Origin: Oceanospirillaceae bacterium | Lineage (GTDB): Bacteria; Pseudomonadota; Gammaproteobacteria; Pseudomonadales; Oceanobacteraceae | DNA: 64,000 nucleotides | NCBI GenBank assembly: GCA_024234265.1 | Contig: JACKOM010000008.1 | Span: forward strand, 62,001-126,000 | Direction: 5' to 3' | Shown: positions 1-7,632 of the stretch, piece by piece | Layout of the letters: each line of letters begins with the position of its first letter | Position numbering within the stretch: position 1 is the stretch's first letter | Position numbers and translations under genes: made by a program | The notes under the pieces: generated by a model | Told to the model about the DNA's origin: nothing | Databases searched by the model: none | What the model saw: the letters and a program-made list of their open reading frames with translations, nothing else

Positions 1-770
1 CACGGGTTGCGATCCTGCGTGAGCAGGGTGTGAACGGCCAGATCGAAATGGCTGCCGCCTTCGACCGCGCCGGTTTTGCTACCACCGACGTGCACATGAG
101 CGACATTTTAAGCGGTGCCGTGAGCCTCAAGGACTTCCGTGGTTTAGTAGCTTGCGGTGGTTTCTCCTATGGTGACGTGTTGGGTGCCGGTGAAGGCTGG
201 GCAAAATCCATTCTGTTTAACGCCCGTGCCCGTGAAGAGTTCAGCGCATTTTTTGCCCGTGAAGATGCCTTTGCATTAGGCGTATGTAACGGTTGCCAGA
301 TGCTCTCTAACCTGCACGAGTTAATCCCCGGTGCACAAAACTGGCCGCACTTTGTACGTAACAAGTCCGAACAGTTTGAAGCCCGTGTTGCCATGGTCGA
401 AGTGCAGAAATCAGATTCTATCTTCCTGCAGGGCATGGAAGGCAGCCGTATGCCGATTGCCATCGCCCACGGTGAAGGCCATGCGGAATTTGCCGGTGAG
501 CAGGATATCGCTGCGGTGAATCAGAACGCCCAGGTGGCATTACGTTTTGTGGATAACTACGGTTTAACCACTGAACGTTACCCCTTCAACCCGAACGGTT
601 CCGTACAGGGCATTACCGGTTTAACTGCCGCCAATGGCCGTGTGACCATTATGATGCCGCACCCTGAGCGTGTATTCCGCGCGGTGACCAACAGTTATTG
701 CCCGGATGAGTGGGATAACGACGGTGCCTGGATGCGTATGTTCCGCAATGCCCGTGTATGGTGTAAATAA
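1..770 (+). CDS. purL: Phosphoribosylformylglycinamidine synthase, C-terminal glutaminase part (5' end outside window)
   Basis: This is the end of the single-chain FGAM synthase of purine biosynthesis, which uses glutamine-derived ammonia and ATP to convert FGAR to FGAM in the cytoplasm. The reading frame is open from base 3, so the gene starts upstream of the window. About 255 residues are visible, matching the class I glutamine amidotransferase domain. The nucleophile motif GVCNGCQ (around bases 280-300) and the C-terminal His/Glu motif PHPERVFR are both present. The preceding VAILREQGVNG segment is the usual linker into this domain. A strong hairpin terminator follows the stop codon. Family assignment is secure; only the missing 5' part limits it. 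Confidence 0.97.
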   Translation, partial: RVAILREQGVNGQIEMAAAFDRAGFATTDVHMSDILSGAVSLKDFRGLVACGGFSYGDVLGAGEGWAKSILFNARAREEFSAFFAREDAFALGVCNGCQMLSNLHELIPGAQNWPHFVRNKSEQFEARVAMVEVQKSDSIFLQGMEGSRMPIAIAHGEGHAEFAGEQDIAAVNQNAQVALRFVDNYGLTTERYPFNPNGSVQGITGLTAANGRVTIMMPHPERVFRAVTNSYCPDEWDNDGAWMRMFRNARVWCK

Positions 771-784
771 TTCCCCATACGTCT

Positions 785-819
785 AATAAAAAACCCGGCA
801 AATGCCGGGTTTTTTATTG
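785..819. terminator. Rho-independent terminator after purL
   Basis: An A-run, the stem cccggc/gccggg with a 4-nt loop, and a T-run form a symmetric hairpin that could work on both strands. It is nearly identical to the hairpin at 1805-1841; the two differ mainly in the loop (aaat versus attt). Confidence 0.9.
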
Positions 820-945
820 CCTGTTTATTTGGCCGCAATGCACAGGGTAAAACTCTGTTGCAGTTTTGTAAGCCATTGCCTATAGCTGCGCAGTAATTGT
901 CTTGTTACCTTTGCCCGCCTGCTTACATAACTAAAGGATTAGTGA

Positions 946-1791
946 ATGCGAATTTTGCCCACGCTTATTTTGACCAGCCTGCTCAGTGCCTGTGCTTCCT
1001 CCCAATTTGGTGATTATGCCGTTTATGAAAGTGGCAGCAGCCCGCTGAAAGTCAGCGCCAGTTATGCCGAAACCATGTGCAGTGATTATTTTGGTTACAT
1101 TGATGTCTCGGTGGAAAATCCATCCTCGCAGTGGCTGAGCATGAAAAATATCCGCCTCGGTTTTGGCGGTAACAATGATGGCCAATCCCATTTCCAAATG
1201 GTTAGCGGCGATCAGTTAGCAGCCTGGGCTGATGCCCGTAAACGCACTAATGGCCGTGATGATTTTAATGCCTCCATGGCCATGCTTGCCGTTGTCGCGC
1301 TGGGTAATATCGCCCTGAACAGCTCCAATGAAAAAGCACAAAAAGCCGGTGCCATTGCACTGGTGGGCGCGGATGTGGTGAATACCGCCGATAAGATTAA
1401 TCGCGCACATGATGCGGCAATCTATGCCCCGACAACTGAATCTACCCATCTTTTGGCGGGCAACGTGAATATTCCGCCGGGCATGGACCGCGCATTCTGG
1501 TTGTTATTAAGTGCCGATAATGATGCACAAACCCCGCTGTTGGGTGGCCTGCATGTAATGTATGAAAATGAAGAAGGGCAGGATGTTGTTATGTATTTGC
1601 CCGTGCGTGGTGTAAATCAGTGTGCATGGCAGCAAAATCGCAAAGATTATCTGAAACAAGCCGCCGGTAAACGCGGTATTGCCCCCAGTGGTGCCCCAGG
1701 TCAGCCGACCAACAAACGTTTGATGACAGATTATTGGTACTTGGAAAAAACCCTGGCAAAAGATGATGCCAAAGTGGGTATGAACCCCTGA
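946..1791 (+). CDS. Predicted lipoprotein of unknown function (281 aa)
   Basis: I do not recognise a named family. The N-terminus (MRILPTLILTSLLSAC) is a short lipoprotein signal peptide with the lipobox LSAC, so Cys16 is probably lipidated and the protein anchored in the envelope. The ATG is supported by AAAGGA 7 nt upstream. The mature part has a Gly/Asn-rich stretch (about residues 70-80), then an Ala-rich, probably helical segment (about 105-155), and ends without further membrane spans. It stands alone between purL and the convergent cysN, framed by two nearly identical hairpin terminators, so it is a single-gene unit with its own promoter. Function is unknown; the lipoprotein call is the firm part. 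Confidence 0.75.
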   Translation: MRILPTLILTSLLSACASSQFGDYAVYESGSSPLKVSASYAETMCSDYFGYIDVSVENPSSQWLSMKNIRLGFGGNNDGQSHFQMVSGDQLAAWADARKRTNGRDDFNASMAMLAVVALGNIALNSSNEKAQKAGAIALVGADVVNTADKINRAHDAAIYAPTTESTHLLAGNVNIPPGMDRAFWLLLSADNDAQTPLLGGLHVMYENEEGQDVVMYLPVRGVNQCAWQQNRKDYLKQAAGKRGIAPSGAPGQPTNKRLMTDYWYLEKTLAKDDAKVGMNP

Positions 1792-1804
1792 TCAAATAAA
1801 CGAA

Positions 1805-1841
1805 GCAATAAAAAACCCGGCATTTGCCGGGTTTTTTATTG
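1805..1841. terminator. Bidirectional terminator between lipoprotein gene and cysN
   Basis: The hairpin cccggc-attt-gccggg is flanked by an A-run on the left and a T-run on the right. It lies between convergent genes and can serve both. It nearly copies the hairpin at 785-819. Confidence 0.9.
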
Positions 1842-1853
1842 CGGGGTCGGGAA

Positions 1854-3494
1854 TTAAATAATGCCCTGATCCTGCAGCATGGCGATTGCGGTTTCCACAG
1901 GGGTGTGGTCGGCATCAATCGTCAGTGCACCTTGCGGTGCTTCAAACGTGCACAGGGCAATCAGGCCGGCTTTGTTCATTAACTTAGCCACTTCCTGCGC
2001 ATTGTTATTGCCAATGTCATCGCGGCTGAGCAGTACAGCTGCTTTACCCAGATTAAATAAACGGCGGTCCAGGGCACTGGCCAGCACATGTTTATTATCA
2101 CCGCTTAAATACACGGCAACCGGGCGCTGATCGTAACGCGCTGCTTTTTCTTCAGCGGAAACGGCGGTTAATTTTTCGTCTTTTTGCTCATCGGCTGCGC
2201 CAACGATCATACCTGCACCCACGGTTACGTTGGTGAGGCGATCAATCACAATAAAAGCACCGGTTGCGCGGTTTTTCTTGTAAGGATCGAAAGCGACTTT
2301 TTTATTCAGTGATACTTCACATAAACCGATTTCATTGAGTTTTAACTCGGTGGCTTCGTGTTTATCCAGTGTATTCACATCCACACGGTAATGCAGGGTC
2401 GAGAAGGAACCTGTTACCGGCGTTGCACTGAATTTCATGGTGTATTGTTTGCCCGGTTTAAGGCTGTCTTCGGCCATCCACACGATATCGGCATTCAGAC
2501 GGTTAGCCACGGTTGGCAGATCGTCTGGTTTAACAATCATGTCACCACGGCTGATGTCGATTTCGTCTTCCATGGTCAGGGTAACGGCCTGGCCATTGAA
2601 GGCTTCCTGTAAATTGCCATCGTAGGTCACGATGGATTTTACGCGGGATTTTTTACCCGATGGCAGAGCCATAATTTCTTCACCCGGGCGGATGGTGCCC
2701 GAGGCAACTGTGCCGCAGAAACCACGGAAATCCAGGTTCGGGCGGTTTACATACTGCACAGGGTAACGGAAATTCTGGTAATTCTTTTCCGCGTTGATTT
2801 CCACAGTGTTGAGCATTTCCATCAGGGTCTGGCCTTTGTACCAAGGGCTGCGCTCACTGCGGTTTACAACGTTGTCGCCATCGAGTGCTGAAATAGGCGC
2901 AAACTGGATATTTTTAATATTCAGTTTTTCTGCGAAAGCTAAATAGGTGGTTTTAATTTCTTCGAAGCGTGCTTCAGAGAAATCCAGCAGGTCCATTTTG
3001 TTCACCGCGACCAGTACGTGTTTAATGCCCAGCAGTGAAGCAATAAACGAGTGACGTTTGGTCTGGGTCTGCACACCGTAACGGGCATCGATCAGAATAA
3101 TCGCCAGATCACAGGTGGATGCACCGGTGGCCATGTTGCGGGTGTACTGCTCGTGACCGGGGGTATCGGCAATAATAAATTTACGTTTATCGGTAGAAAA
3201 ATAACGGTAAGCCACATCAATGGTGATGCCCTGCTCACGTTCTGCCTGTAAGCCGTCAACCAGCAGTGCCAGGTCAACTTTATTACCTGTGGTGCCGTGT
3301 TTCACGGAAGCGTTTTCTACTGCGGCGAGCTGATCTTCATAGATCATTTTTGAGTCGTGTAATAAACGGCCGATTAAGGTGCTTTTACCGTCGTCAACGT
3401 TACCGCAGGTTAAAAAACGCAGTAATTCTTTGTGCTCGTGCTGCTTTAAATAAGCATTAATATCTTGTGATATCAGGTCTGACTGGTGTGACAT
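1854..3494 (-). CDS. cysN: Sulfate adenylyltransferase large (GTPase) subunit, with degenerate APS-kinase-like tail
   Basis: CysN is the GTPase subunit that drives ATP sulfurylase (with CysD) to make adenosine 5'-phosphosulfate from sulfate in assimilatory sulfate reduction. The EF-Tu-like G domain is at the N-terminus: GNVDDGKST (G1), DTPGHEQYT (G3) and NKMD (G4), followed by two beta-barrel domains. The start has GGAGA 7 nt upstream. At 546 aa it is longer than a stand-alone CysN (about 475 aa in E. coli) and shorter than a CysNC fusion. The last ~91 residues resemble the start of APS kinase (ALDRRLFNLGK, AEVAKLM-like and AGLIAL segments), but the P-loop GxSGxGKS is replaced by SGDNKHVLAS. 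The kinase activity should therefore be absent. cysD lies upstream on the same strand. Confidence 0.96.
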   Translation of the reverse strand: MSHQSDLISQDINAYLKQHEHKELLRFLTCGNVDDGKSTLIGRLLHDSKMIYEDQLAAVENASVKHGTTGNKVDLALLVDGLQAEREQGITIDVAYRYFSTDKRKFIIADTPGHEQYTRNMATGASTCDLAIILIDARYGVQTQTKRHSFIASLLGIKHVLVAVNKMDLLDFSEARFEEIKTTYLAFAEKLNIKNIQFAPISALDGDNVVNRSERSPWYKGQTLMEMLNTVEINAEKNYQNFRYPVQYVNRPNLDFRGFCGTVASGTIRPGEEIMALPSGKKSRVKSIVTYDGNLQEAFNGQAVTLTMEDEIDISRGDMIVKPDDLPTVANRLNADIVWMAEDSLKPGKQYTMKFSATPVTGSFSTLHYRVDVNTLDKHEATELKLNEIGLCEVSLNKKVAFDPYKKNRATGAFIVIDRLTNVTVGAGMIVGAADEQKDEKLTAVSAEEKAARYDQRPVAVYLSGDNKHVLASALDRRLFNLGKAAVLLSRDDIGNNNAQEVAKLMNKAGLIALCTFEAPQGALTIDADHTPVETAIAMLQDQGII

Positions 3495-3511
3495 ATCAGA
3501 GTCTCCAATTA

Positions 3512-3862
3512 CTAGCTGCGAGCGGCTAGCAGTGTTTTCATTAATCCAGCGATCATGGCAGCGATTTCTTTATTTTCCCGCATCCAGGCATGGCCTGTTT
3601 GCTCATCGATCAGCCCAATACCAACGCCGATGTAAATTTGCGTTGATAATTCAGCGGATGATCCTTTGGCTATTTCAAGAAACCGGTACTTTTCTCTGTC
3701 TGATAACCGTTCCATTCCCTCTGCGATATTGCTGGGAATGGATAATGCCGAACGGGTAATTTGCTCTTTAAAGCCATATTCCCTGCTGGGCATAAAATAT
3801 TTATAAATGGCGATACATTGTGCGGTACTGCGTTGCCATATCGCCAGATTTTCAACTGGCAT
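3512..3862 (-). CDS. Four-helix bundle protein (S23/IVP family) inserted between cysD and cysN
   Basis: This 116-residue protein belongs to the four-helix-bundle family first found in 23S rRNA intervening sequences. The hallmark segments are LAIWQRS near the start, then EQITRSALSIPSNIAEG (middle) and RFLEIAKGSSAEL. A longer GTG start exists at 3883, but AAGGGAA lies 6 nt before the ATG at 3862, so I chose the shorter form. It sits in the 434-bp gap between cysD and cysN on the same strand and is probably co-transcribed with them. No rRNA is nearby. The family is widespread, forms small helical oligomers and has no settled function; nothing in the sequence links it to sulfur metabolism, so it may be a passenger inserted into the operon. 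Confidence 0.85.
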   Translation of the reverse strand: MPVENLAIWQRSTAQCIAIYKYFMPSREYGFKEQITRSALSIPSNIAEGMERLSDREKYRFLEIAKGSSAELSTQIYIGVGIGLIDEQTGHAWMRENKEIAAMIAGLMKTLLAARS

Positions 3863-3928
3863 TGCTATTCCCTTAGCGTGCACTTTTTATTGCCGCCGTC
3901 CTGGCAGCTTGTGACTCAGAGCTGGAGG

Positions 3929-4837
3929 CTAGAAATAACCTTCCTGCTTTTTCTTTTCCATGGAGCCGGCTTCGTCGTGGTCGATCATACGACCCTGACG
4001 TTCTGAGGTAGTGGCCAGCAGCATTTCCTGAATAATTTCCGGCAGGGTATCCGCTTCGGATTCCACCGCACCGGTGAGCGGGTAACAGCCCAGGGTACGG
4101 AAACGCACCATTTTCATTTCAGGTTTTTCACCTTGCGCGAGTGGCAGGCGCTCGTCATCCACCATGATCAGGGTGCCATTGCGTTTCACTACGGGGCGCA
4201 GGGCGGAGTAATACAGCGGCACAATTTTGATGCCTTCGAGGTGAATGTATTGCCAGATATCCAGTTCGGTCCAGTTGGATAACGGGAATACACGGATGCT
4301 CTCACCCTTGTTGATTTTGCTGTTGTAGATATTCCACAGCTCAGGGCGCTGGTTTTTAGGGTCCCAGCGGTGATTTTTGTCGCGGAAAGAATACACACGC
4401 TCTTTGGCGCGGGATTTTTCTTCATCGCGGCGTGCACCACCGAAGGCAGCATCAAAACCGTATTTATCCAGGGCCTGTTTCAGGGCCTGGGTTTTCATAA
4501 TGTCGGTGTATTTGGATGAGCCGTGATCAAACGGGTTGATGTTGTTGGCTTTGCCTTCCTGGTTGGTGTGCACTATTAAATCCATGCCGACTTCTTTGGC
4601 CATCTGGTCGCGGAAGGCGATCATTTCTTTGAATTTCCAGGTGGTGTCCACGTGTAATAACGGGAACGGAGGTTTACCCGGGGCAAAGGCCTTGCGCGCA
4701 AGGTGCAGCATTACAGCCGAATCTTTACCGATGGAGTAGAGCATCACGGGGTTTTCAAACTCCGCAGCCACTTCGCGGATGATGTGAATACTCTCCGCTT
4801 CCAGTTGTTTCAGGTGTGTCAGGTTATATTCTGCCAT
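3929..4837 (-). CDS. cysD: Sulfate adenylyltransferase small subunit
   Basis: CysD is the catalytic subunit of ATP sulfurylase, which joins sulfate to AMP from ATP; CysN supplies the energy through GTP hydrolysis. The protein is 302 aa, the usual family length. It carries the PP-loop motif SIGKDSAVM (about residues 36-44), the FGGARRDEEKSRAKER segment and SNWTELDIWQYI, all standard for CysD. It is the first gene of the minus-strand cysD-(four-helix bundle)-cysN unit. The 145-bp stretch upstream should hold the promoter; I saw no convincing CysB site by eye. Identification is secure. Confidence 0.97.
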   Translation of the reverse strand: MAEYNLTHLKQLEAESIHIIREVAAEFENPVMLYSIGKDSAVMLHLARKAFAPGKPPFPLLHVDTTWKFKEMIAFRDQMAKEVGMDLIVHTNQEGKANNINPFDHGSSKYTDIMKTQALKQALDKYGFDAAFGGARRDEEKSRAKERVYSFRDKNHRWDPKNQRPELWNIYNSKINKGESIRVFPLSNWTELDIWQYIHLEGIKIVPLYYSALRPVVKRNGTLIMVDDERLPLAQGEKPEMKMVRFRTLGCYPLTGAVESEADTLPEIIQEMLLATTSERQGRMIDHDEAGSMEKKKQEGYF

Positions 4838-4982
4838 GGCCCACTTACTCGCCTTATCGTGATTTACGATCCACTTTGGTTAATGGGGCGCTACTATACC
4901 AGCGTCAACGAGGCATAAGAAGGATTCGACATAGAACAAAAGGTGATAAACATATAAAGCTTTTTGGCGGGCCTGGCTAACC

Positions 4983-5327
4983 TCAGGATTCTTTTTCCGG
5001 GCTGGTTTCGCGCACGTAAGTGCCTTCCTGTTCGAGCATCTGTTTAAGGTCGGCGAGGGGTTTTTCCGTAAAGCTGTCGGAGCCTTTTTGCAGGTGATCG
5101 TAGAGGGCTTTGTAGTCGTTGGTAAGGTTGTGAATCAGCACGCTGGTCTGGTTGAAATGGTGCTCAACGTCCATCTTCATACGCGAATGTTCTTCTTTCA
5201 GGCCGGTGAGTTCGTTTTCTAAGGCGGCGGTGCGTGGGCTGCTGCTGAGCACATAGCGTTGCAGGGTAATTCCCAGGCCAATACCGATGATAAATACAAA
5301 CAGGGTGGTGAGCAGTTGCAGTGTCAT
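4983..5327 (-). CDS. zapG: ZapG/YhcB family inner-membrane protein (DUF1043)
   Basis: This 114-residue protein has one N-terminal membrane segment (TLFVFIIGIGLGITL, about residues 6-20) followed by a long cytoplasmic coiled coil with the HFNQTS...LIHNLTNDYKALYDHL signature of the YhcB/ZapG family. That family takes part in cell division and cell-shape control in gammaproteobacteria. The ORF can be read further upstream, but the family start matches the ATG at 5327; the extra 18 residues are basic and proline-rich and overlap the MITE-like element. It lies close to zapE, another divisome-linked gene on the other strand, an arrangement seen in related bacteria. Confidence 0.85.
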   Translation of the reverse strand: MTLQLLTTLFVFIIGIGLGITLQRYVLSSSPRTAALENELTGLKEEHSRMKMDVEHHFNQTSVLIHNLTNDYKALYDHLQKGSDSFTEKPLADLKQMLEQEGTYVRETSPEKES

Positions 5328-5366
5328 AGATGCTCGCTTGTATTTCCGTGGGGGAGGCTTCACTTT

Positions 5367-5631
5367 AGGGCCTGTTAACATTAATTGAAAGTGCCTGCTG
5401 AGCGCCCGTTTTTCTCAGAACAAGGAGAGAGGCATGAAATATAACGGGTTAAATGAATGCCAAACGACACCGTTATGGGGAAAACGGGCCTCAGCCCGAA
5501 GGGTTATGGCTAAAAACTCCTTGTTCTGTGTTGCTGTTCACTTGCTTAACCCGTTAGGCCACGTTCTCAGCGCCGTGCTCAAGAAATTTTTATCCGATAA
5601 CAGGCCTGTTCAATTAGTGTTAACAGGCCCT
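5367..5631. mobile_element. MITE-like palindromic element
   Basis: Terminal 23-bp inverted repeats (5367-5389 and 5609-5631) match with one mismatch; each begins or ends with agggcctgttaaca. Two further perfect inverted repeats lie inside: 12 bp (5416-5427 with 5517-5528) and 11 bp (5442-5452 with 5546-5556). These inner arms interleave rather than nest. The element is about 265 bp and has no transposase. No target-site duplication is obvious. Its right end runs directly into the signal-peptide-like coding region of the next gene. The size and termini fit a non-autonomous miniature transposable element, but copies elsewhere in the genome would be needed to prove mobility. Confidence 0.65.
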
Positions 5632-6294
5632 GGTGTTCTGGTGCTGATGCTGCTTACGGGCTGCACCAGTTTAACCAGCCTGATGTTTTATCCGCGCCAG
5701 GATTTCCCGGTGGGCACACTGGAAGCCGTGCTGCACCCGAGTAAACCCGATGCACCCTGGGCTGTGATTTGCCATCCCCACCCATTGTTTGCTGGCACCA
5801 TGGATAACAAAGTGGTCACTACCATTGCCAAGGCCTGTAATGAGGTTGGGCTGAATGCCCTGCGTTTTAATTTTCGCGGTGTTGGCGCGAGTGCCGGCCA
5901 GTATGACAATGCGGTCGGGGAGGTGGACGATACTCTGGCGGTGATTAAGTGGTTGCAAACGGCCCATAGCGCTAAGCAGTTTGTGCTTGCCGGGTTCAGT
6001 TTTGGCAGTTATGTGGCGGCGGCTGCCAGTCGCGAAACCGACGCGGATGTATCGCATTTATTGCTGGTTGCGCCCCCTGTGCATCATTTTCCGTTTGTCG
6101 AAATCAACGCCGCTGCCGGTACCTGCCAGTGTAGTGATGGGGATGCCGATGAGGTTGTGCCCTTTGAGGAAGTGGATCACTGGGTAAACACGCAATATCC
6201 GCCGATGGATTACACGGTTTTCACTGGTTGCGGGCATTTTTTCCATGGTTATTTGCCGGCCCTGAAAGACTGGTTGAAACAACAGCTCCTTTAA
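5434..6294 (+). CDS. Alpha/beta hydrolase (COG2945 type) with altered N-terminus
   Basis: From about residue 90 the protein follows the COG2945 family of small alpha/beta hydrolases: CHPHPLFAGTMDNKV, RFNFRGVGAS, the nucleophile elbow AGFSFGSY, GDADEVVP and a C-terminal GCGHFFHG. The substrate is unknown. The open frame begins at ATG 5434 inside the MITE-like element, so the first ~65 residues are element-derived. Next comes VLVLMLLTGC, a lipobox-like end of a lipoprotein signal peptide, which this family usually lacks. Just before GDADEVV the residues read NAAAGTCQCSD instead of a hydrophobic strand. Reading a different frame over about 25 bases would restore a strand, suggesting two compensating indels. 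The true start is uncertain and the gene may be damaged. Confidence 0.7.
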   Translation: MKYNGLNECQTTPLWGKRASARRVMAKNSLFCVAVHLLNPLGHVLSAVLKKFLSDNRPVQLVLTGPGVLVLMLLTGCTSLTSLMFYPRQDFPVGTLEAVLHPSKPDAPWAVICHPHPLFAGTMDNKVVTTIAKACNEVGLNALRFNFRGVGASAGQYDNAVGEVDDTLAVIKWLQTAHSAKQFVLAGFSFGSYVAAAASRETDADVSHLLLVAPPVHHFPFVEINAAAGTCQCSDGDADEVVPFEEVDHWVNTQYPPMDYTVFTGCGHFFHGYLPALKDWLKQQLL

Positions 6295-6399
6295 CCCTGA
6301 CGAATCACCCCGAATACCTTGCACTTATGTGCAAGGCCCGTAAAATGCGCCGCACATTATTCTCTATACTCAGTCCGTAAAGGGCATGAAGCATCTCCT

Positions 6400-7512
6400 A
6401 TGACACCATTAGAACGCTACCGCAAAGACCTTGAACGGGACGATTTTTCCTACGACGTTGCGCAGGAAATGGCCGTGAAACACCTGCAGCGCCTGTACGA
6501 CGATCTGGTTGCCGTGCACCGTGCCGAACAGGAAGCTTCCCTGGTCAGCCGTATGTTCAAGGGTATTGCCGGTAAAAAACCCGTGCCGCAGAAAGGTATT
6601 TATTTCTGGGGTGGTGTGGGCCGCGGTAAAACCTATCTGGTGGATACCTTCTTCGATGCACTGCCGTTTGATAAAAAAATCCGTACCCACTTCCACCGTT
6701 TTATGCAGCGGGTGCATAACCACTTAAAAGAATTAAAAGGCCAGAAAAACCCACTGGATACCGTTGCCGACCGCATCGCCGGCGAAGCCCGTATTCTGTG
6801 TTTTGATGAGTTTTTTGTGTCTGATATCGGCGATGCCATGATCCTTGGCGGCCTGATGGAAAAACTCTTTGCCCGTGGTGTTTCTCTGGTGGCGACGTCG
6901 AATATCGTGCCCGATGGTTTATACAAAGATGGTTTGCAGCGTGACCGTTTTTTACCGGCAATTCGTTTAATTAAACAATATACAGAAGTGGTGAACGTCG
7001 ACAGTGGTATTGATTATCGCCTGCGCACCCTTGAGCAAGCCGAGCTTTATCATTTCCCGCTGGATGCCGGTGCCAATGCCAGCCTCGAAAAAAGTTTTAT
7101 GGCGTTAATTCCCGATAACGAACACATAGTGCGCGATGTGGGTGTTGAAATTCTTGGCCGTAAAATTATGGCCAAAGCCATTTGTGATGATATCGCCTGG
7201 TTCGATTTTAATGCCTTGTGTGACGGCCCCCGCTCACAGAACGATTACATCGAGTTAGGGCGTTTATACCATGCGGTATTAATCAGTGATGTGCCGCAGA
7301 TGGATGTAAAAGTTGACGATAAAGTGCGGCGCTTTATTAACATGGTGGATGAATTTTACGACCGCGGCGTGAAGTTAATTATGTCCGGCAATGCGCCCAT
7401 CCATGAGCTGTATTTAGGCGGCAAACTCAGTTTTGAATTTGACCGTACTACTTCGCGTTTGCTGGAAATGCAGAGCCATGAATATTTAGCCCGTGAGCAC
7501 AGGGCGGAATAA
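6400..7512 (+). CDS. zapE: Cell division protein ZapE (AFG1-like ATPase)
   Basis: ZapE is a P-loop ATPase of the AFG1/LACE1 family that acts at the division ring in gammaproteobacteria. Visible motifs are the Walker A GGVGRGKTYLVD (about residues 67-78), the HFHRFM segment, LCFDEFFVSD (Walker B), the sensor ATSNIVP, and LRTLEQAELY. The C-terminal DEFYDRGVKL and REH end are also typical. I chose ATG 6400 (MTPLERYRKDL), which gives 370 aa, the family length; the upstream 27 codons do not fit. A perfect 17-bp hairpin terminator follows. The gene is monocistronic. Confidence 0.95.
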   Translation: MTPLERYRKDLERDDFSYDVAQEMAVKHLQRLYDDLVAVHRAEQEASLVSRMFKGIAGKKPVPQKGIYFWGGVGRGKTYLVDTFFDALPFDKKIRTHFHRFMQRVHNHLKELKGQKNPLDTVADRIAGEARILCFDEFFVSDIGDAMILGGLMEKLFARGVSLVATSNIVPDGLYKDGLQRDRFLPAIRLIKQYTEVVNVDSGIDYRLRTLEQAELYHFPLDAGANASLEKSFMALIPDNEHIVRDVGVEILGRKIMAKAICDDIAWFDFNALCDGPRSQNDYIELGRLYHAVLISDVPQMDVKVDDKVRRFINMVDEFYDRGVKLIMSGNAPIHELYLGGKLSFEFDRTTSRLLEMQSHEYLAREHRAE

Positions 7513-7547
7513 TTTATTCGTATTTGCAGGATACCGGCCATCCCTGG

Positions 7548-7585
7548 CCATAAAAAAACCGCGCATTAGCGCGGTTTTTTTATGG
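7548..7585. terminator. Bidirectional terminator between zapE and thiolase
   Basis: A perfect 17-bp stem (ccataaaaaaaccgcgc with its complement) around a 4-nt loop is flanked by A- and T-runs. It lies between convergent genes and can serve both. Confidence 0.93.
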
Positions 7586-7632
7586 GTGATTTAATCGATA
7601 AACGGCGCAGTTAAATACTGCGCCGCGTTTTA

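Noticed and set aside
167..463. Antisense open frame within purL
   Set aside because: It is a shadow of the purL frame with no ribosome-binding site or family pattern; the same holds for most overlapping frames elsewhere.
1854..3494. Bifunctional CysNC (sulfurylase plus APS kinase)
   Set aside because: The C-terminal part is too short and has no P-loop, so kinase activity is not supported.
3512..3862. 23S rRNA intervening sequence
   Set aside because: The protein belongs to that family, but no rRNA sequence surrounds it; it lies inside a sulfur operon.
5442..5559. Integron attC site inside the MITE-like element
   Set aside because: CGTTAGGC and TTAACCCGTTA resemble attC boxes, but the spacing between the inner and outer boxes is only 2 bp instead of about 5-7, the left partner box does not fit RYYYAAC, and no integrase or cassette array is present.
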